NCBI GenBank assembly: GCA_030596605.1
Contig: JAUVJI010000008.1
Location: 1 to 56,990, forward strand
From: Bacteroidales bacterium
GTDB lineage: Bacteria; Bacteroidota; Bacteroidia; Bacteroidales; JAADJA01
Direction: 5' to 3'
DNA length: 56,990 nt
A program made the translations under genes and the position numbers. The notes below the pieces were generated by a model, which was given only the letters and a program-made list of their open reading frames with translations, was not told the DNA's origin and ran no database searches. Below, one piece after another: positions 42,658-50,846 of the stretch; position 1 is the first letter of the stretch; each line of letters starts with the position of its first letter.

Positions 42658-42951
42658 TTACATTAATTGTTTTAGCTTTTGGGCTAATCCAATATCCCCC
42701 TTCACCTTCAATTTCCCTGTAAGTGTGGCAATCATGGGTTTTATTTCTTTGCGTTGCAGTTTCAGGTAAGTATCTTTACTCATAGTGATAGTGCAATCAG
42801 CTTCTTCGTCAGTATCTCTCACCACATTGGTGTTATCACGACCATCAATAAAAATATACTCATCATCTATTTTAAATTTAAGCCTTTTTCCAATGGGATC
42901 AATTTTCGCAACTTTTTCTGTCAGTTCTTGTCTAATCTGTGCTATTTTCAT
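42658..42951 (-). CDS. SCP2 sterol-binding domain protein
   Basis: This 97-residue protein is a lone SCP2 domain: KRLKFKIDDEYIFIDGRDN, then the signature DCTITMSKDTYLKLQRKEIKPMIATLTGKLKVKGDI. SCP2 domains bind lipids in a hydrophobic cleft and often serve lipid-modifying enzymes. It is the first gene of the operon, five bases before the sulfotransferase. A candidate TATTTTTG at 42956-42963 (minus strand) would place transcription start almost on the start codon, so I do not claim it as the promoter. Confidence 0.88.
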   Translation of the reverse strand: MKIAQIRQELTEKVAKIDPIGKRLKFKIDDEYIFIDGRDNTNVVRDTDEEADCTITMSKDTYLKLQRKEIKPMIATLTGKLKVKGDIGLAQKLKQLM

Positions 42952-43097
42952 GCTTCAAAAATAAAAAACAATTTTAACTTTAATTTTCAGAAAAGGGACA
43001 AAAATAGAAAATTCAACTGAATACACTACGTTTGGATCTACACTGTTAGAAAAATTAAAAAAGTTTTGTCGAGTTAATTTGAATTTTAAGATTCACT

Positions 43098-43110
43098 AAA
43101 AAATCGGGAC
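43098..43110 (+). repeat. Left copy of a 13-bp direct repeat flanking the HTH-Fic gene
   Basis: AAAAAATCGGGAC, also present at 44527-44539, on the other side of the HTH-Fic gene (43264-44319). Confidence 0.8.
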
Positions 43111-43174
43111 TGGGATTTTCAGTCATAGAAATTGGGGATGGGTTATAGCACAGAGTTGTATTCTCCCGAAAAGA

Positions 43175-43245
43175 TTTTTCCTATCATTATTTTGACTTTT
43201 TCCTATCACTAATGATAAGATTATTGTAGTTTTGTGATAGGAAAA
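43175..43245. promoter_or_regulatory. Putative operators of the HTH-Fic gene
   Basis: TTTTTCCTATCA occurs at 43175-43186 and 43197-43209 (with a further C), 22 bases apart, and in inverted form as GTGATAGGAAAA at 43234-43245, just before the start codon. The second copy is also part of TATCA-N4-TGATA. Three phased copies upstream of an HTH gene suggest autoregulation. Confidence 0.65.
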
Positions 43246-43263
43246 TTTATAAAATTCTTTACT

Positions 43264-44319
43264 ATGGCTCTTTCTTTCAGACAACAACGGATTTTGGAGA
43301 TTCTAAGAGATAACCCCAAAATCTCCATTTCTGCGATAAAAGATATCTTACAGGCAGATGTAACCCAGGTTACTTTGAATCGTGATTTGGCAAAACTTGT
43401 ACAGGATGGCCTTATTAAGAAATCAGGCAAAGGACGAGGAATCCGGTATCGGGTTTCTGCAAAATATTTTTTGTTTGTTCCTATTGATAGCGAAGTCTAT
43501 TTCAATAAAGAAATTGATTCCAGGGAAGGAAAAAAGCAATTTAACACCGAGATATTTTCTCTGCTTACCGATTCTGATTTATTTACACCTTCGGAAGAAG
43601 ATAGTTTAAAAAAATCACAGGAAAAATACCTGCAAAACATTAATAATATATCACCAACGATATACAAAAAGGAACTGGAACGCTTGACCATTGACCTGAG
43701 TTGGAAATCTTCTCAAATAGAGGGAAACACTTACTCATTACTGGAAACAGAACAATTATTGGTTCAAAAAATTGAAGCAAAGAATAAATCTAAGGAGGAA
43801 GCCATAATGGTACTGAACCATAAGGAAGCTTTACGATATATTGCCCATAAACCAAAGCAGTTAATTCATCCATTACGGATTTCCACTATTGAAGATATTC
43901 ATAGTATCCTCATAAGAGATCTGAATGTTGAAAAAAATATCAGATCACGTCTGGTAGGGATAACCGGAACCACTTATTCACCTCCGGACAATGAATTTCA
44001 AATTCGTGAGTATTTACAAAAAATGTGTGACTTTGTGAATTCAGTTGAAGATGGCTTTGTGAAAGCATTCATTTCTATAGTGCTTATTTCATACATTCAA
44101 CCCTTTGCAGATGGTAATAAGCGGACAGCCAGAATTATTGGAAATGCTTTGTTGATGGGAAGTAATAACTGTCCTTTGTCTTATCGAAGTATTGATCCTT
44201 TGGACTATAAAAAAGCAATGTTACTTTTTTACGAACAAAACAGTCTTTCTATGTTTAAGGATTTGTTCATAGATCAGTATGATTTTGCAGTGAATAACTA
44301 TTTTTTGGCTTCTTCATAA
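43264..44319 (+). CDS. HTH-Fic fusion protein with Gln at the catalytic His position
   Basis: This 351-residue protein starts with a DeoR/GntR-like winged helix (about 1-70; RQQRILEILRDNPKISISAI, TQVTLNRDLAKLVQDGLI). The Fic domain follows. An inhibitory-helix motif SSQIEGN (149-155) is present. The active loop reads QPFADGNKRTAR where Fic enzymes normally have HPFxxGNGRxxR: Gln279 replaces the catalytic His, and Lys replaces the second Gly. Without the His the usual AMP transfer is doubtful. I chose ATG 43264, because the GTG at 43234 lies inside an operator copy. It is a single gene flanked by a direct repeat and probably regulates itself. Confidence 0.85.
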   Translation: MALSFRQQRILEILRDNPKISISAIKDILQADVTQVTLNRDLAKLVQDGLIKKSGKGRGIRYRVSAKYFLFVPIDSEVYFNKEIDSREGKKQFNTEIFSLLTDSDLFTPSEEDSLKKSQEKYLQNINNISPTIYKKELERLTIDLSWKSSQIEGNTYSLLETEQLLVQKIEAKNKSKEEAIMVLNHKEALRYIAHKPKQLIHPLRISTIEDIHSILIRDLNVEKNIRSRLVGITGTTYSPPDNEFQIREYLQKMCDFVNSVEDGFVKAFISIVLISYIQPFADGNKRTARIIGNALLMGSNNCPLSYRSIDPLDYKKAMLLFYEQNSLSMFKDLFIDQYDFAVNNYFLASS

Positions 44320-44324
44320 AACAA

Positions 44325-44526
44325 TTAATGATTTTCTATTTGGGCTTGCATTTTAAGAAGCTGCTCAACAAATTGCAGATAAAATTGGCCTGGAAATATA
44401 ATCCTGGTTTAGTTTTCTTCTGCATCAATAATTTTAGATATTAAATTCTGGGACATACTTATTTTTATAAGGCTTTCCAACTACCTTTAGTGTTTTGTAC
44501 AGGTCTTGTGAATTTATAGGTTCATA
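44325..44526 (-). other. Possible decayed reading frame
   Basis: On the minus strand a 31-codon open stretch without a start codon (44434-44526; contains LYKTLKVVGKPYKNKYVPEF) is followed in another frame by about 25 protein-like codons (contains PGQFYLQFVEQLL) with stops and shifts between them. It may be the tail of a decayed gene, but I cannot name it. Confidence 0.35.
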
Positions 44527-44539
44527 AAAAAATCGGGAC
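44527..44539 (+). repeat. Right copy of the 13-bp direct repeat
   Basis: AAAAAATCGGGAC, a perfect match to 43098-43110, 1.4 kb downstream. Confidence 0.8.
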
Positions 44540-44563
44540 AAGGAGCAATAACTATACGCTAAA

Positions 44564-45265
44564 TTATTTCAATCCCTTCACGTTTGGTTTTCCTGCAATA
44601 AACTCCTTGAGATAAAACGGCTCAAAATAAGCAACATCCTCAAACTGATTTTCCTGGAATTTTTGATTGACTATTTCAGCCATATTTGCAGCCGAAGGAT
44701 GAATATCATCTACAAAAACAGCATTCGGATGGGAAATTACATTTTTACATTTTGATGCGCCGTCTCCGAAAAACACAACTTTATTATTCTTCAAATATTC
44801 TGCAAAAGAGCCTTCTTCAATGATCTCGGCTTTTGTCTTCCTCACTTCACGGTTATTATTATCAAATATTGCACAATATACTTCCATCCTCCGGGCATCA
44901 ATCATTGGACAAAACAGTGTCGGTAAATTTGATTTTTTATTATAATCTTTTGACATGCCCCCAGACATCGACTGAAGTGTATTAACTGAAATAAGTGGAA
45001 TATCCAATGCAAAGCACAATCCTTTGGCCGTAGAAACACCAATTCGCAATCCGGTATAAGACCCAGGGCCTTTGCTAACGGCAACAGCATTTAAATCGGT
45101 ATAATCTAAATTGGATTCTTTTAATAGTTCATCAATGAAAACAGTAATAACTTCTGAGTGCGAGTTCTTTTTGGAAGTTTCTTTAACAGCTAAAACTTTT
45201 CCATCTTTTACAAGAGCAACTGAACAAACAAGTGTGGCTGTTTCTATGGAAAGGATGAGTGTCAT
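44564..45265 (-). CDS. tsaB: tRNA threonylcarbamoyladenosine biosynthesis protein TsaB
   Basis: This 233-residue protein is of the ASKHA fold. The N-terminus LILSIETATLVCSVALVKDG and the loop KGPGSYTGLRIGVSTAKGL are the TsaB signature; NSHSEVITVFIDELL follows the first strand pair. TsaB is the partner of TsaD (with TsaE) that forms t6A37 on tRNAs reading ANN codons. The length is typical. Neither tsaD nor tsaE is in the window. A large imperfect inverted repeat lies in its upstream gap. Confidence 0.95.
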   Translation of the reverse strand: MTLILSIETATLVCSVALVKDGKVLAVKETSKKNSHSEVITVFIDELLKESNLDYTDLNAVAVSKGPGSYTGLRIGVSTAKGLCFALDIPLISVNTLQSMSGGMSKDYNKKSNLPTLFCPMIDARRMEVYCAIFDNNNREVRKTKAEIIEEGSFAEYLKNNKVVFFGDGASKCKNVISHPNAVFVDDIHPSAANMAEIVNQKFQENQFEDVAYFEPFYLKEFIAGKPNVKGLK

Positions 45266-45335
45266 TGGGGGGCAAAGTTACAATTAATCATAAATAAAAT
45301 AACAAACGTTATCGCGAGCCAGAGGGTATGTCACT

Positions 45336-45466
45336 GCTCGTCCGGATTTGTGTTATGGGATGGTGTGCAGGATAATCTTGGCGGAAACAATTGGTGGATT
45401 TCAAATCCCCACTTACTTACTTTCGGATTATCCCATTCCGCAGGCCGCCCGTAAATCCGAAAGAGC
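45336..45466. repeat. Imperfect 131-bp inverted repeat (MITE-like)
   Basis: The outer blocks GCTC, CGGATTT, GGGAT and GGATAATC on the left are mirrored in order by GATTATCC, ATTCC, AAATCCG and GAGC on the right. The arms are interrupted by unmatched segments. It sits between the adaptor gene end (45484) and tsaB, and no ORF lies inside it. Confidence 0.65.
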
Positions 45467-45483
45467 ACGTATCAAATAAAAAC

Positions 45484-46833
45484 CTAATCCTTCTCAAACA
45501 AATCTTTCTTATCCACTTTCTTAACATCATCCCCATCGCTAAGTTTTTTTGATACAGCTCTATACGGGCCAACAATAATTTCCTGGTCTACATCAATTCC
45601 TTCAGTAATTTGAATGTACATATTATCCTGGATACCCGTTTCAACCTCCTGCATTTTTGCCTGTCCTTCTTCGTAAAGAAAAACATATTCTTTCATTTCT
45701 TCGTCATTCTCCATTCTGGTTTCATGTTCGCCCTCATTTTCCACTTCACTGGATCCTTCAACATTTGTTGTGTCCGATCGGGTTGTAACAGCCTGAATAG
45801 GCACAGTAATAATTTCATTGGCTGTTTCCGTTTGAATATCTACTGTAGCCGACATTCCCGGACGGAAAGGGGATTTTATGAGATCTGCCTCATCCACCAA
45901 TTCTATGTATGAATCTTCAAGTATTAATATTTTAACTTCAAAGTTAGTGACCTGGTCTGCGCTCACTCCTGTAACATTTGCAGAGGTAGCTATTTCTGTA
46001 ACAATGCCTTTGAATTTATGGTCCAGGTATGCATCCACCTCAATGATAGATGTATCGTACATGCTTACACGTACAATGTCATTTTCATTCACCTCAACTT
46101 TCACTACCATACGCTCCAGGTTGGCGATTCGCATAATTTCTGTTCCTGATGAGAACTGGGAAGCCCCGGTTACACGTTCCCCTTTCTCCACACTTAACCT
46201 TGACACAGTTCCATCATTGGGTGCATATATGGATGTTCGGGTAAGATTTTCCTTTGCCTCCCGGAGTGATGCCTCATTACTGCTTACGGAGAATTCAGCC
46301 GCTTTAACATTTTCTTTGGCTGCTGTTACTTCTCCCTTGGCAACAGCAAAGACAGAGGTGGCTGCATCAAAATCGGATTGTGAGATTACGTTTTCTTCAA
46401 AAAGCTGTTTGTTCCTTTTAAAATCTTCCCCGGCTTTTACAAACTGAGCTTGAGCCTGAGCCAGTCTGGCATTGGCATTTGCCTCGTTGGCTTTTTGCAT
46501 TTGTAAGGAGGCCTCAATGCGCTCGTAATTTGAAATATATATTTCAGGATCGATTTTAGCAAGAAGATCACCCTTCGATACTTTATCACCTTCCTTTACA
46601 TAGAGATCAACCACTTCCCCCGAAATATAGGGGCTGATCTTTACATCAACTTCCGGTTGTATTTTACCGTTTGCCGAAACGGATTCAATAATTGTCCGGC
46701 TTTGTGCCAACTCTGTTGTCACTTTTATTTCTGCTGACCCTTTCTTTTGTGATACAGCAATAACTAATATTGAAATGATAATAATAATACCACCCCAAAT
46801 AAATATTTTTTTCTTTTTTGACCTGGAAATCAT
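45484..46833 (-). CDS. Efflux periplasmic adaptor (HlyD/MacA-type membrane fusion protein)
   Basis: This 449-residue adaptor has one N-terminal membrane anchor (about 8-27, KKIFIWGGIIIIISILVIAV). The lipoyl half-motif SPYISGEVVDLYVKEGDKVSKGDLLAKID comes next. A long alpha-helical hairpin (about 105-200) follows, then the second lipoyl half (IYAPNDGTVSRLSVEKGERV), a beta-barrel and an acidic insertion (EVENEGEHETRMENDEEM) before the last domain. The helical hairpin fits TolC-dependent ABC (MacA-like) or RND systems. A TolC gene lies just upstream, but no pump ATPase or RND gene is visible. A hairpin terminator stands between the two, so they may be separate transcripts. Confidence 0.9.
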   Translation of the reverse strand: MISRSKKKKIFIWGGIIIIISILVIAVSQKKGSAEIKVTTELAQSRTIIESVSANGKIQPEVDVKISPYISGEVVDLYVKEGDKVSKGDLLAKIDPEIYISNYERIEASLQMQKANEANANARLAQAQAQFVKAGEDFKRNKQLFEENVISQSDFDAATSVFAVAKGEVTAAKENVKAAEFSVSSNEASLREAKENLTRTSIYAPNDGTVSRLSVEKGERVTGASQFSSGTEIMRIANLERMVVKVEVNENDIVRVSMYDTSIIEVDAYLDHKFKGIVTEIATSANVTGVSADQVTNFEVKILILEDSYIELVDEADLIKSPFRPGMSATVDIQTETANEIITVPIQAVTTRSDTTNVEGSSEVENEGEHETRMENDEEMKEYVFLYEEGQAKMQEVETGIQDNMYIQITEGIDVDQEIIVGPYRAVSKKLSDGDDVKKVDKKDLFEKD

Positions 46834-46916
46834 TTTTAAAAGTGTTTAGATTTTAACTGAAATTACGTGCTAAATTAAAGAAAATTACATCACCGAAATC
46901 AATTATATAACTCTTG

Positions 46917-46950
46917 ATAAAACAAAAGCACAGAATAAAAACCCTGTGCT
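46917..46950 (-). terminator. Hairpin between the TolC and adaptor genes
   Basis: AGCACAG and CTGTGCT (46927-46950) form a 7-bp stem with a 10-base loop, followed on the minus strand by TTTTGTTTT. It would terminate or attenuate transcription from the TolC gene. Confidence 0.6.
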
Positions 46951-46994
46951 GAAAATACTATATGCCTTATAAATTCTTGTTCTTTTAGATTTAA

Positions 46995-48491
46995 TTACCT
47001 GCTCAACGTTAATGGTTTTCCCATATAAAAATCAATAACTGTCATCCTGAACACAAAATCGTACTTTGCCTGTATCAACTCAGATAGTGCGTTGTTATTC
47101 TCTTTTTTTGCATCGTTATATTCAACTGAATTTATAAGTCCGACATTGAATTTTTGTTCAGCATACTTAAATGATTCTCCTGTTGCATTTACCATCTTAT
47201 CAGCTGCTTTATGCTTGTTTAAAGCTGCCACAGCATCGTTATAGGCTTGCTGGATAATTTTATATAAACTCCTTTTTTGTTGTTGCAATTCAAGATCAGC
47301 ATCGGCAATTCCAATTTTAGCCTGTGCTACAGATGATCGACTGGCCCAGCCATTAAAAATAGGAATTCTAAGACTTAAGCCCACAGTTTCATTGATGTTG
47401 TCCTCTAACTGATCACCAAATCCCTTGGGGTTATAGGATTGATATTTGGTCGTTTGAGTTAAAACCGTTTCGTTGCCAAACTCAGTATATCCAATAGCAA
47501 AAGGGTCACTTAAATATTCACCCTCACCTACCGTATTAGCGCCTGAATAACCCGATCCGATGGAGCCACTTAAAGATAATGATGGATAATAGGTGCCTTT
47601 GGCAATACTTAAATCTTTTGTGGAGCTTTCAACCCTGGTTTCGGCGCTTTTAATCTCCGGCCTGTTGTTTACAGCTATAGTGTAAATTTGTTCAGGTGTG
47701 AATATTTCAGGTTGATCAATTAGTCCCAGTTCAGGTTTCTCTATATCGAATCCCTGTGCTGTAGGTAACTCAAGTAATTGAGTCAGGTTCAAATAGGATA
47801 AAGCGAGATTATTCTCAGCTTCCACAAGGGAAAGCTCTTCAGAAGCTTGTTGAGCCTCAATAACTAAAAGGTCACCTTTGGCAAGTGTCCCAGCGTTTAC
47901 AAGTTTACCCGTCCTTTCAGCCTGCTGATTGGTTATATCAAGCTGATTCCTGGCAATAGCAACAAATTCCATGTAAAACAAGGTCTGCAAGTATTCGGTA
48001 GCAACCATAATGGAAACTTCATCTCTGTAATAGTCAGCATCAAATTGTGCCGCCTCTAGGTTTAACAAGTTTCTTTTAATGGTATTTAGTTGCTGAAATC
48101 CACTAAACAAATTTAAATCTCCTTGCAGGTTTAGGTTGTTTGACCTGACCCTTTCGCTTGCAAACTCATTTGTAAAAGGATCTACCCGCTGCCCCCAGTT
48201 ATATCCATGCGAAACGTATCCATTAAAGTTAGGCAATATGCCAAGTTTGCTCTGCAACAATAACTCTTCCTGGTAGTCAATGCCAAGTATTTGCTTTTTA
48301 ATATCAATGTTGTTTTCCAAAGCATAATTAATACAATCTTCAAGCGACCAAACTTTTGAATCTTGCGCACTGAGGTATCCGGGAAGTTGGAAAACCAGTA
48401 ATAAAATTAGACCGGTAATTACTGCTGAATGTTGAATTTTAATTATTTGATACATTTTTTTCAAAATTTTAACCTTTGTTAATGATGCCAT
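46995..48491 (-). CDS. TolC-family outer-membrane protein
   Basis: This protein of up to 498 residues has a signal sequence (SAVITGLILLLVFQLPGYLSAQ) and two outer-membrane efflux protein repeats. Typical stretches are LEDCINYALENNIDIKKQ at the mature start and EQKFNVGLINSVEYNDAK near the end. The start could be 48491 or an internal ATG at 48455; the latter gives a more usual signal peptide, but no ribosome binding site decides. It pairs with the adaptor downstream as part of an export system. The energising component is not in the window. Confidence 0.88.
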   Translation of the reverse strand: MASLTKVKILKKMYQIIKIQHSAVITGLILLLVFQLPGYLSAQDSKVWSLEDCINYALENNIDIKKQILGIDYQEELLLQSKLGILPNFNGYVSHGYNWGQRVDPFTNEFASERVRSNNLNLQGDLNLFSGFQQLNTIKRNLLNLEAAQFDADYYRDEVSIMVATEYLQTLFYMEFVAIARNQLDITNQQAERTGKLVNAGTLAKGDLLVIEAQQASEELSLVEAENNLALSYLNLTQLLELPTAQGFDIEKPELGLIDQPEIFTPEQIYTIAVNNRPEIKSAETRVESSTKDLSIAKGTYYPSLSLSGSIGSGYSGANTVGEGEYLSDPFAIGYTEFGNETVLTQTTKYQSYNPKGFGDQLEDNINETVGLSLRIPIFNGWASRSSVAQAKIGIADADLELQQQKRSLYKIIQQAYNDAVAALNKHKAADKMVNATGESFKYAEQKFNVGLINSVEYNDAKKENNNALSELIQAKYDFVFRMTVIDFYMGKPLTLSR

Positions 48492-48686
48492 ATAGCAAGT
48501 ATTAAAATAAATATATTGTTTGATCTAAAAATATGCCATGCTTATAAATCACTGATAGCTAAATTATCACAAGTAATTCTTAGATTTATCACAAAAAAAG
48601 GTGTTCAATTAAATACATTCATTGTACGCAACTGAACATTAACAAATAATCCAAGTATTAAATTTTTTCAAAGGTAAATGGTTTTT

Positions 48687-48715
48687 TTGATACTAATCTA
48701 AATAGTCTATTTTTG
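48687..48715 (+). promoter_or_regulatory. Promoter of the adenine deaminase gene
   Basis: TTG (48687-48689), 18-base spacer, TATTTTTG (48708-48715), matching TTG-N-TAnnTTTG. It lies 27 bases before the start codon. Confidence 0.75.
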
Positions 48716-48742
48716 TATTAAACACAGTCATATTTATAGTCA

Positions 48743-50377
48743 ATGAAGTCAAAATTTAGCGTTTCAGGAAATATTGTGGATGTTGTGAATGAGAGGATTT
48801 TTAAAGGCAGCATTACAATTGAAAATGGGATAATAATTTCAGTGATTGAGAAGGAAATTGAAGCAGACCAATATATTATTCCGGGATTAATAGATGCACA
48901 TATTCATGTTGAAAGCTCCATGCTTATTCCTTCTGAATTTGCCAGGATTGCTGTACAGCATGGAACTGTTGCTACGGTTTCAGACCCGCATGAAATTGCC
49001 AATGTGCTTGGAATAGAAGGGGTAAAGTATATGATTGATAACGGAAAAAAAGTACCTTTTAAATTTTATTTCGGAGCGCCATCCTGCGTTCCTGCAACTT
49101 CCTTTGAGTCATCGGGAGCTAATCTTGGTTCGAATGAGGTTGAAAGCCTGCTTAAGATGAATGAAATTAAATACTTATCGGAAATGATGAATTTTCCGGG
49201 TGTGCTTTTTGAAGATAAGGAAGTGATGGCTAAATTAAGTGCAGCCAAAAAATACCACAAACCAATTGATGGTCATGCACCAGGGGTTACAGGTAAAGAT
49301 GTGAAGAAATATATTGAGGCTGGAATTTCAACCGACCATGAATGTTTTACAATAGAAGAAGCTTTGGAGAAAATTAATTATGGAATGAAGATACAAATAC
49401 GTGAAGGAAGCGCTGCAAAGAATTTTGAAACCCTGATCCCGCTTATCAAAACTTTTCCTGACCAAATAATGCTGTGCTCCGATGACAAACATCCGGATGA
49501 CCTGGTGGAAGGACATATTAATCTTGTTATTAAACGGGCAATTGAACTTGGTTATGATCCGGTTAAGGTTTTAAAGGTTTGTACATATAATCCGATACAG
49601 CATTACAATCTGGATGTAGGACTACTTAAAAAGGGAGATCCTGCCGATTTTGTGATCATAGATAATTTTAAAGATTTTAATATTAAGAAAACATATATAG
49701 ACGGGCAATTGGTTGCCCAGGATGGAATGAGTCTTTTAAAATCAGTTGAGACAACAACACCTAACATTTTTAAAGCAAACCGGATTGAGAGAAGTGATAT
49801 CAGTGTTCCGGCAAATGGAGAAAACATTAAAGTACTTAAAGTAATCGACGGACAACTCATAACTAAAAAGTTAACAGTGAAAGCTAAAGTGGATGATGAT
49901 GTTGTTGTTCCTGATATTGATAATGACATTCTGAAAATAGTTGTACTGAACAGGTACAAAGAATTAATACCTGCCGTTGGTTTTGTGAAGGGTTTTGGAT
50001 TTAACCGGGGCGCTATTGCCTCAACAGTAGCCCACGATAGTCATAATATTATTGCAGTCGGAACAAATGATTCGGAAATAGTTGATGCCATTAATATATT
50101 GATTGAAACAAAAGGCGGTATTTCTTTGGTTGAAGGTAAAAATTCCTATCATCTTCCTTTGCCGGTTGCCGGTATCATGTCGAACAAAAATGGTTATGAA
50201 GTAGCTGAAGAGTATAAATTTTTAAATCAGTCAGCAAAAGATTTGGGATCGAAACTACATGCACCTTACATGACCTTATCGTTTATGGCATTGCTGGTGA
50301 TACCGGAACTTAAACTCAGCGATATGGGTCTTTTTGACGGGAACAAATTTGAGTTCACCTCCCTGTTTGTAAATTAA
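48743..50377 (+). CDS. ade: Adenine deaminase
   Basis: This 544-residue amidohydrolase converts adenine to hypoxanthine and ammonia for purine salvage. The metal-binding PGLIDAHIHVESSML (about 46-60) and SDPHEIANVLGIEG lie at the start of the barrel. GHAPGVTGKDVKKYI and DHECFTIEEAL follow, and CSDDKHPDD carries the active-site Asp. The C-terminal domain typical of AdeC (FGFNRGAIASTVAHDSHN, IVAVG-like stretch) is complete. Length and domain order match the Ade/AdeC family. It has its own promoter and is divergent from the TolC gene. The small ArsR-type gene downstream has a separate promoter. Confidence 0.95.
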   Translation: MKSKFSVSGNIVDVVNERIFKGSITIENGIIISVIEKEIEADQYIIPGLIDAHIHVESSMLIPSEFARIAVQHGTVATVSDPHEIANVLGIEGVKYMIDNGKKVPFKFYFGAPSCVPATSFESSGANLGSNEVESLLKMNEIKYLSEMMNFPGVLFEDKEVMAKLSAAKKYHKPIDGHAPGVTGKDVKKYIEAGISTDHECFTIEEALEKINYGMKIQIREGSAAKNFETLIPLIKTFPDQIMLCSDDKHPDDLVEGHINLVIKRAIELGYDPVKVLKVCTYNPIQHYNLDVGLLKKGDPADFVIIDNFKDFNIKKTYIDGQLVAQDGMSLLKSVETTTPNIFKANRIERSDISVPANGENIKVLKVIDGQLITKKLTVKAKVDDDVVVPDIDNDILKIVVLNRYKELIPAVGFVKGFGFNRGAIASTVAHDSHNIIAVGTNDSEIVDAINILIETKGGISLVEGKNSYHLPLPVAGIMSNKNGYEVAEEYKFLNQSAKDLGSKLHAPYMTLSFMALLVIPELKLSDMGLFDGNKFEFTSLFVN

Positions 50378-50404
50378 AATAATTCTAAATATCTACATAT
50401 TTAC

Positions 50405-50431
50405 TTGACTATTATATTTTTATTACTTTTG
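50405..50431 (+). promoter_or_regulatory. Promoter of the ArsR-type regulator
   Basis: TTG (50405-50407), 16-base spacer, TACTTTTG (50424-50431), 23 bases before the start codon. Confidence 0.7.
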
Positions 50432-50454
50432 CAACAAATAAACATTAATGAATT

Positions 50455-50754
50455 ATGGCAAAATTAGTTCTTGATATTACTAAATTGGAGATGGCTGCAA
50501 GCAAGCTCAGAGCTATTGCACATCCTATGCGTATCGCAATTATTGATCTGTTAAATGAAAAAAATAAGCTGAGTGTTACTGAAATTTACAGTGCCTTGGA
50601 TATTGAACAAGCTTCTGCATCGCATCACCTTAATATTTTAAAGAATAAAGGTGTTTTGATATCGAAAAGGGAAGGGAAAAAAATATTTTATTCCCTGAAG
50701 AGTGTTACACTCTCTGAGATTATTGAGTGTATCAACAGGTGTAACGAAGAATAG
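50455..50754 (+). CDS. ArsR-type winged-helix regulator
   Basis: This 99-residue winged-helix protein matches the ArsR/SmtB family: KLRAIAHPMRIAIIDLLNEKNKLSV, then the recognition helix region EQASASHHLNILKNKGVLIS and the wing KREGKKIFYSL. The metal-sensing Cys pair of classic ArsR (ELCVCDL) is absent; the only Cys residues are near the C-terminus (ECINRCNEE), which could bind a metal or sense thiols. It is monocistronic, with its own promoter and terminator. The ligand is unknown. Confidence 0.9.
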   Translation: MAKLVLDITKLEMAASKLRAIAHPMRIAIIDLLNEKNKLSVTEIYSALDIEQASASHHLNILKNKGVLISKREGKKIFYSLKSVTLSEIIECINRCNEE

Positions 50755-50817
50755 AATAAGAATTACTTGTTTTATTGATTTTTAACGGGGAGCAATTCCT
50801 GAAGAAAATATAATAAT

Positions 50818-50846
50818 ATCCTGGCCATTGGCCGGGATTATTTTTT
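50818..50846 (+). terminator. Terminator of the ArsR-type regulator
   Basis: ATCCTGGCC and GGCCGGGAT form a 9-bp stem (one G-U) with an ATT loop, followed by TATTTTTT. It touches the end of the convergent rsmA gene. Confidence 0.85.

Larger units (their letters stand above)
42952..43263. other. Divergent gap between the SCP2 operon and the HTH-Fic gene
   Basis: The 312 bases hold one member of a 13-bp direct repeat (43098-43110) and three copies of a putative operator (43175-43245). No coding character was noticed in the rest. Confidence 0.6.
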
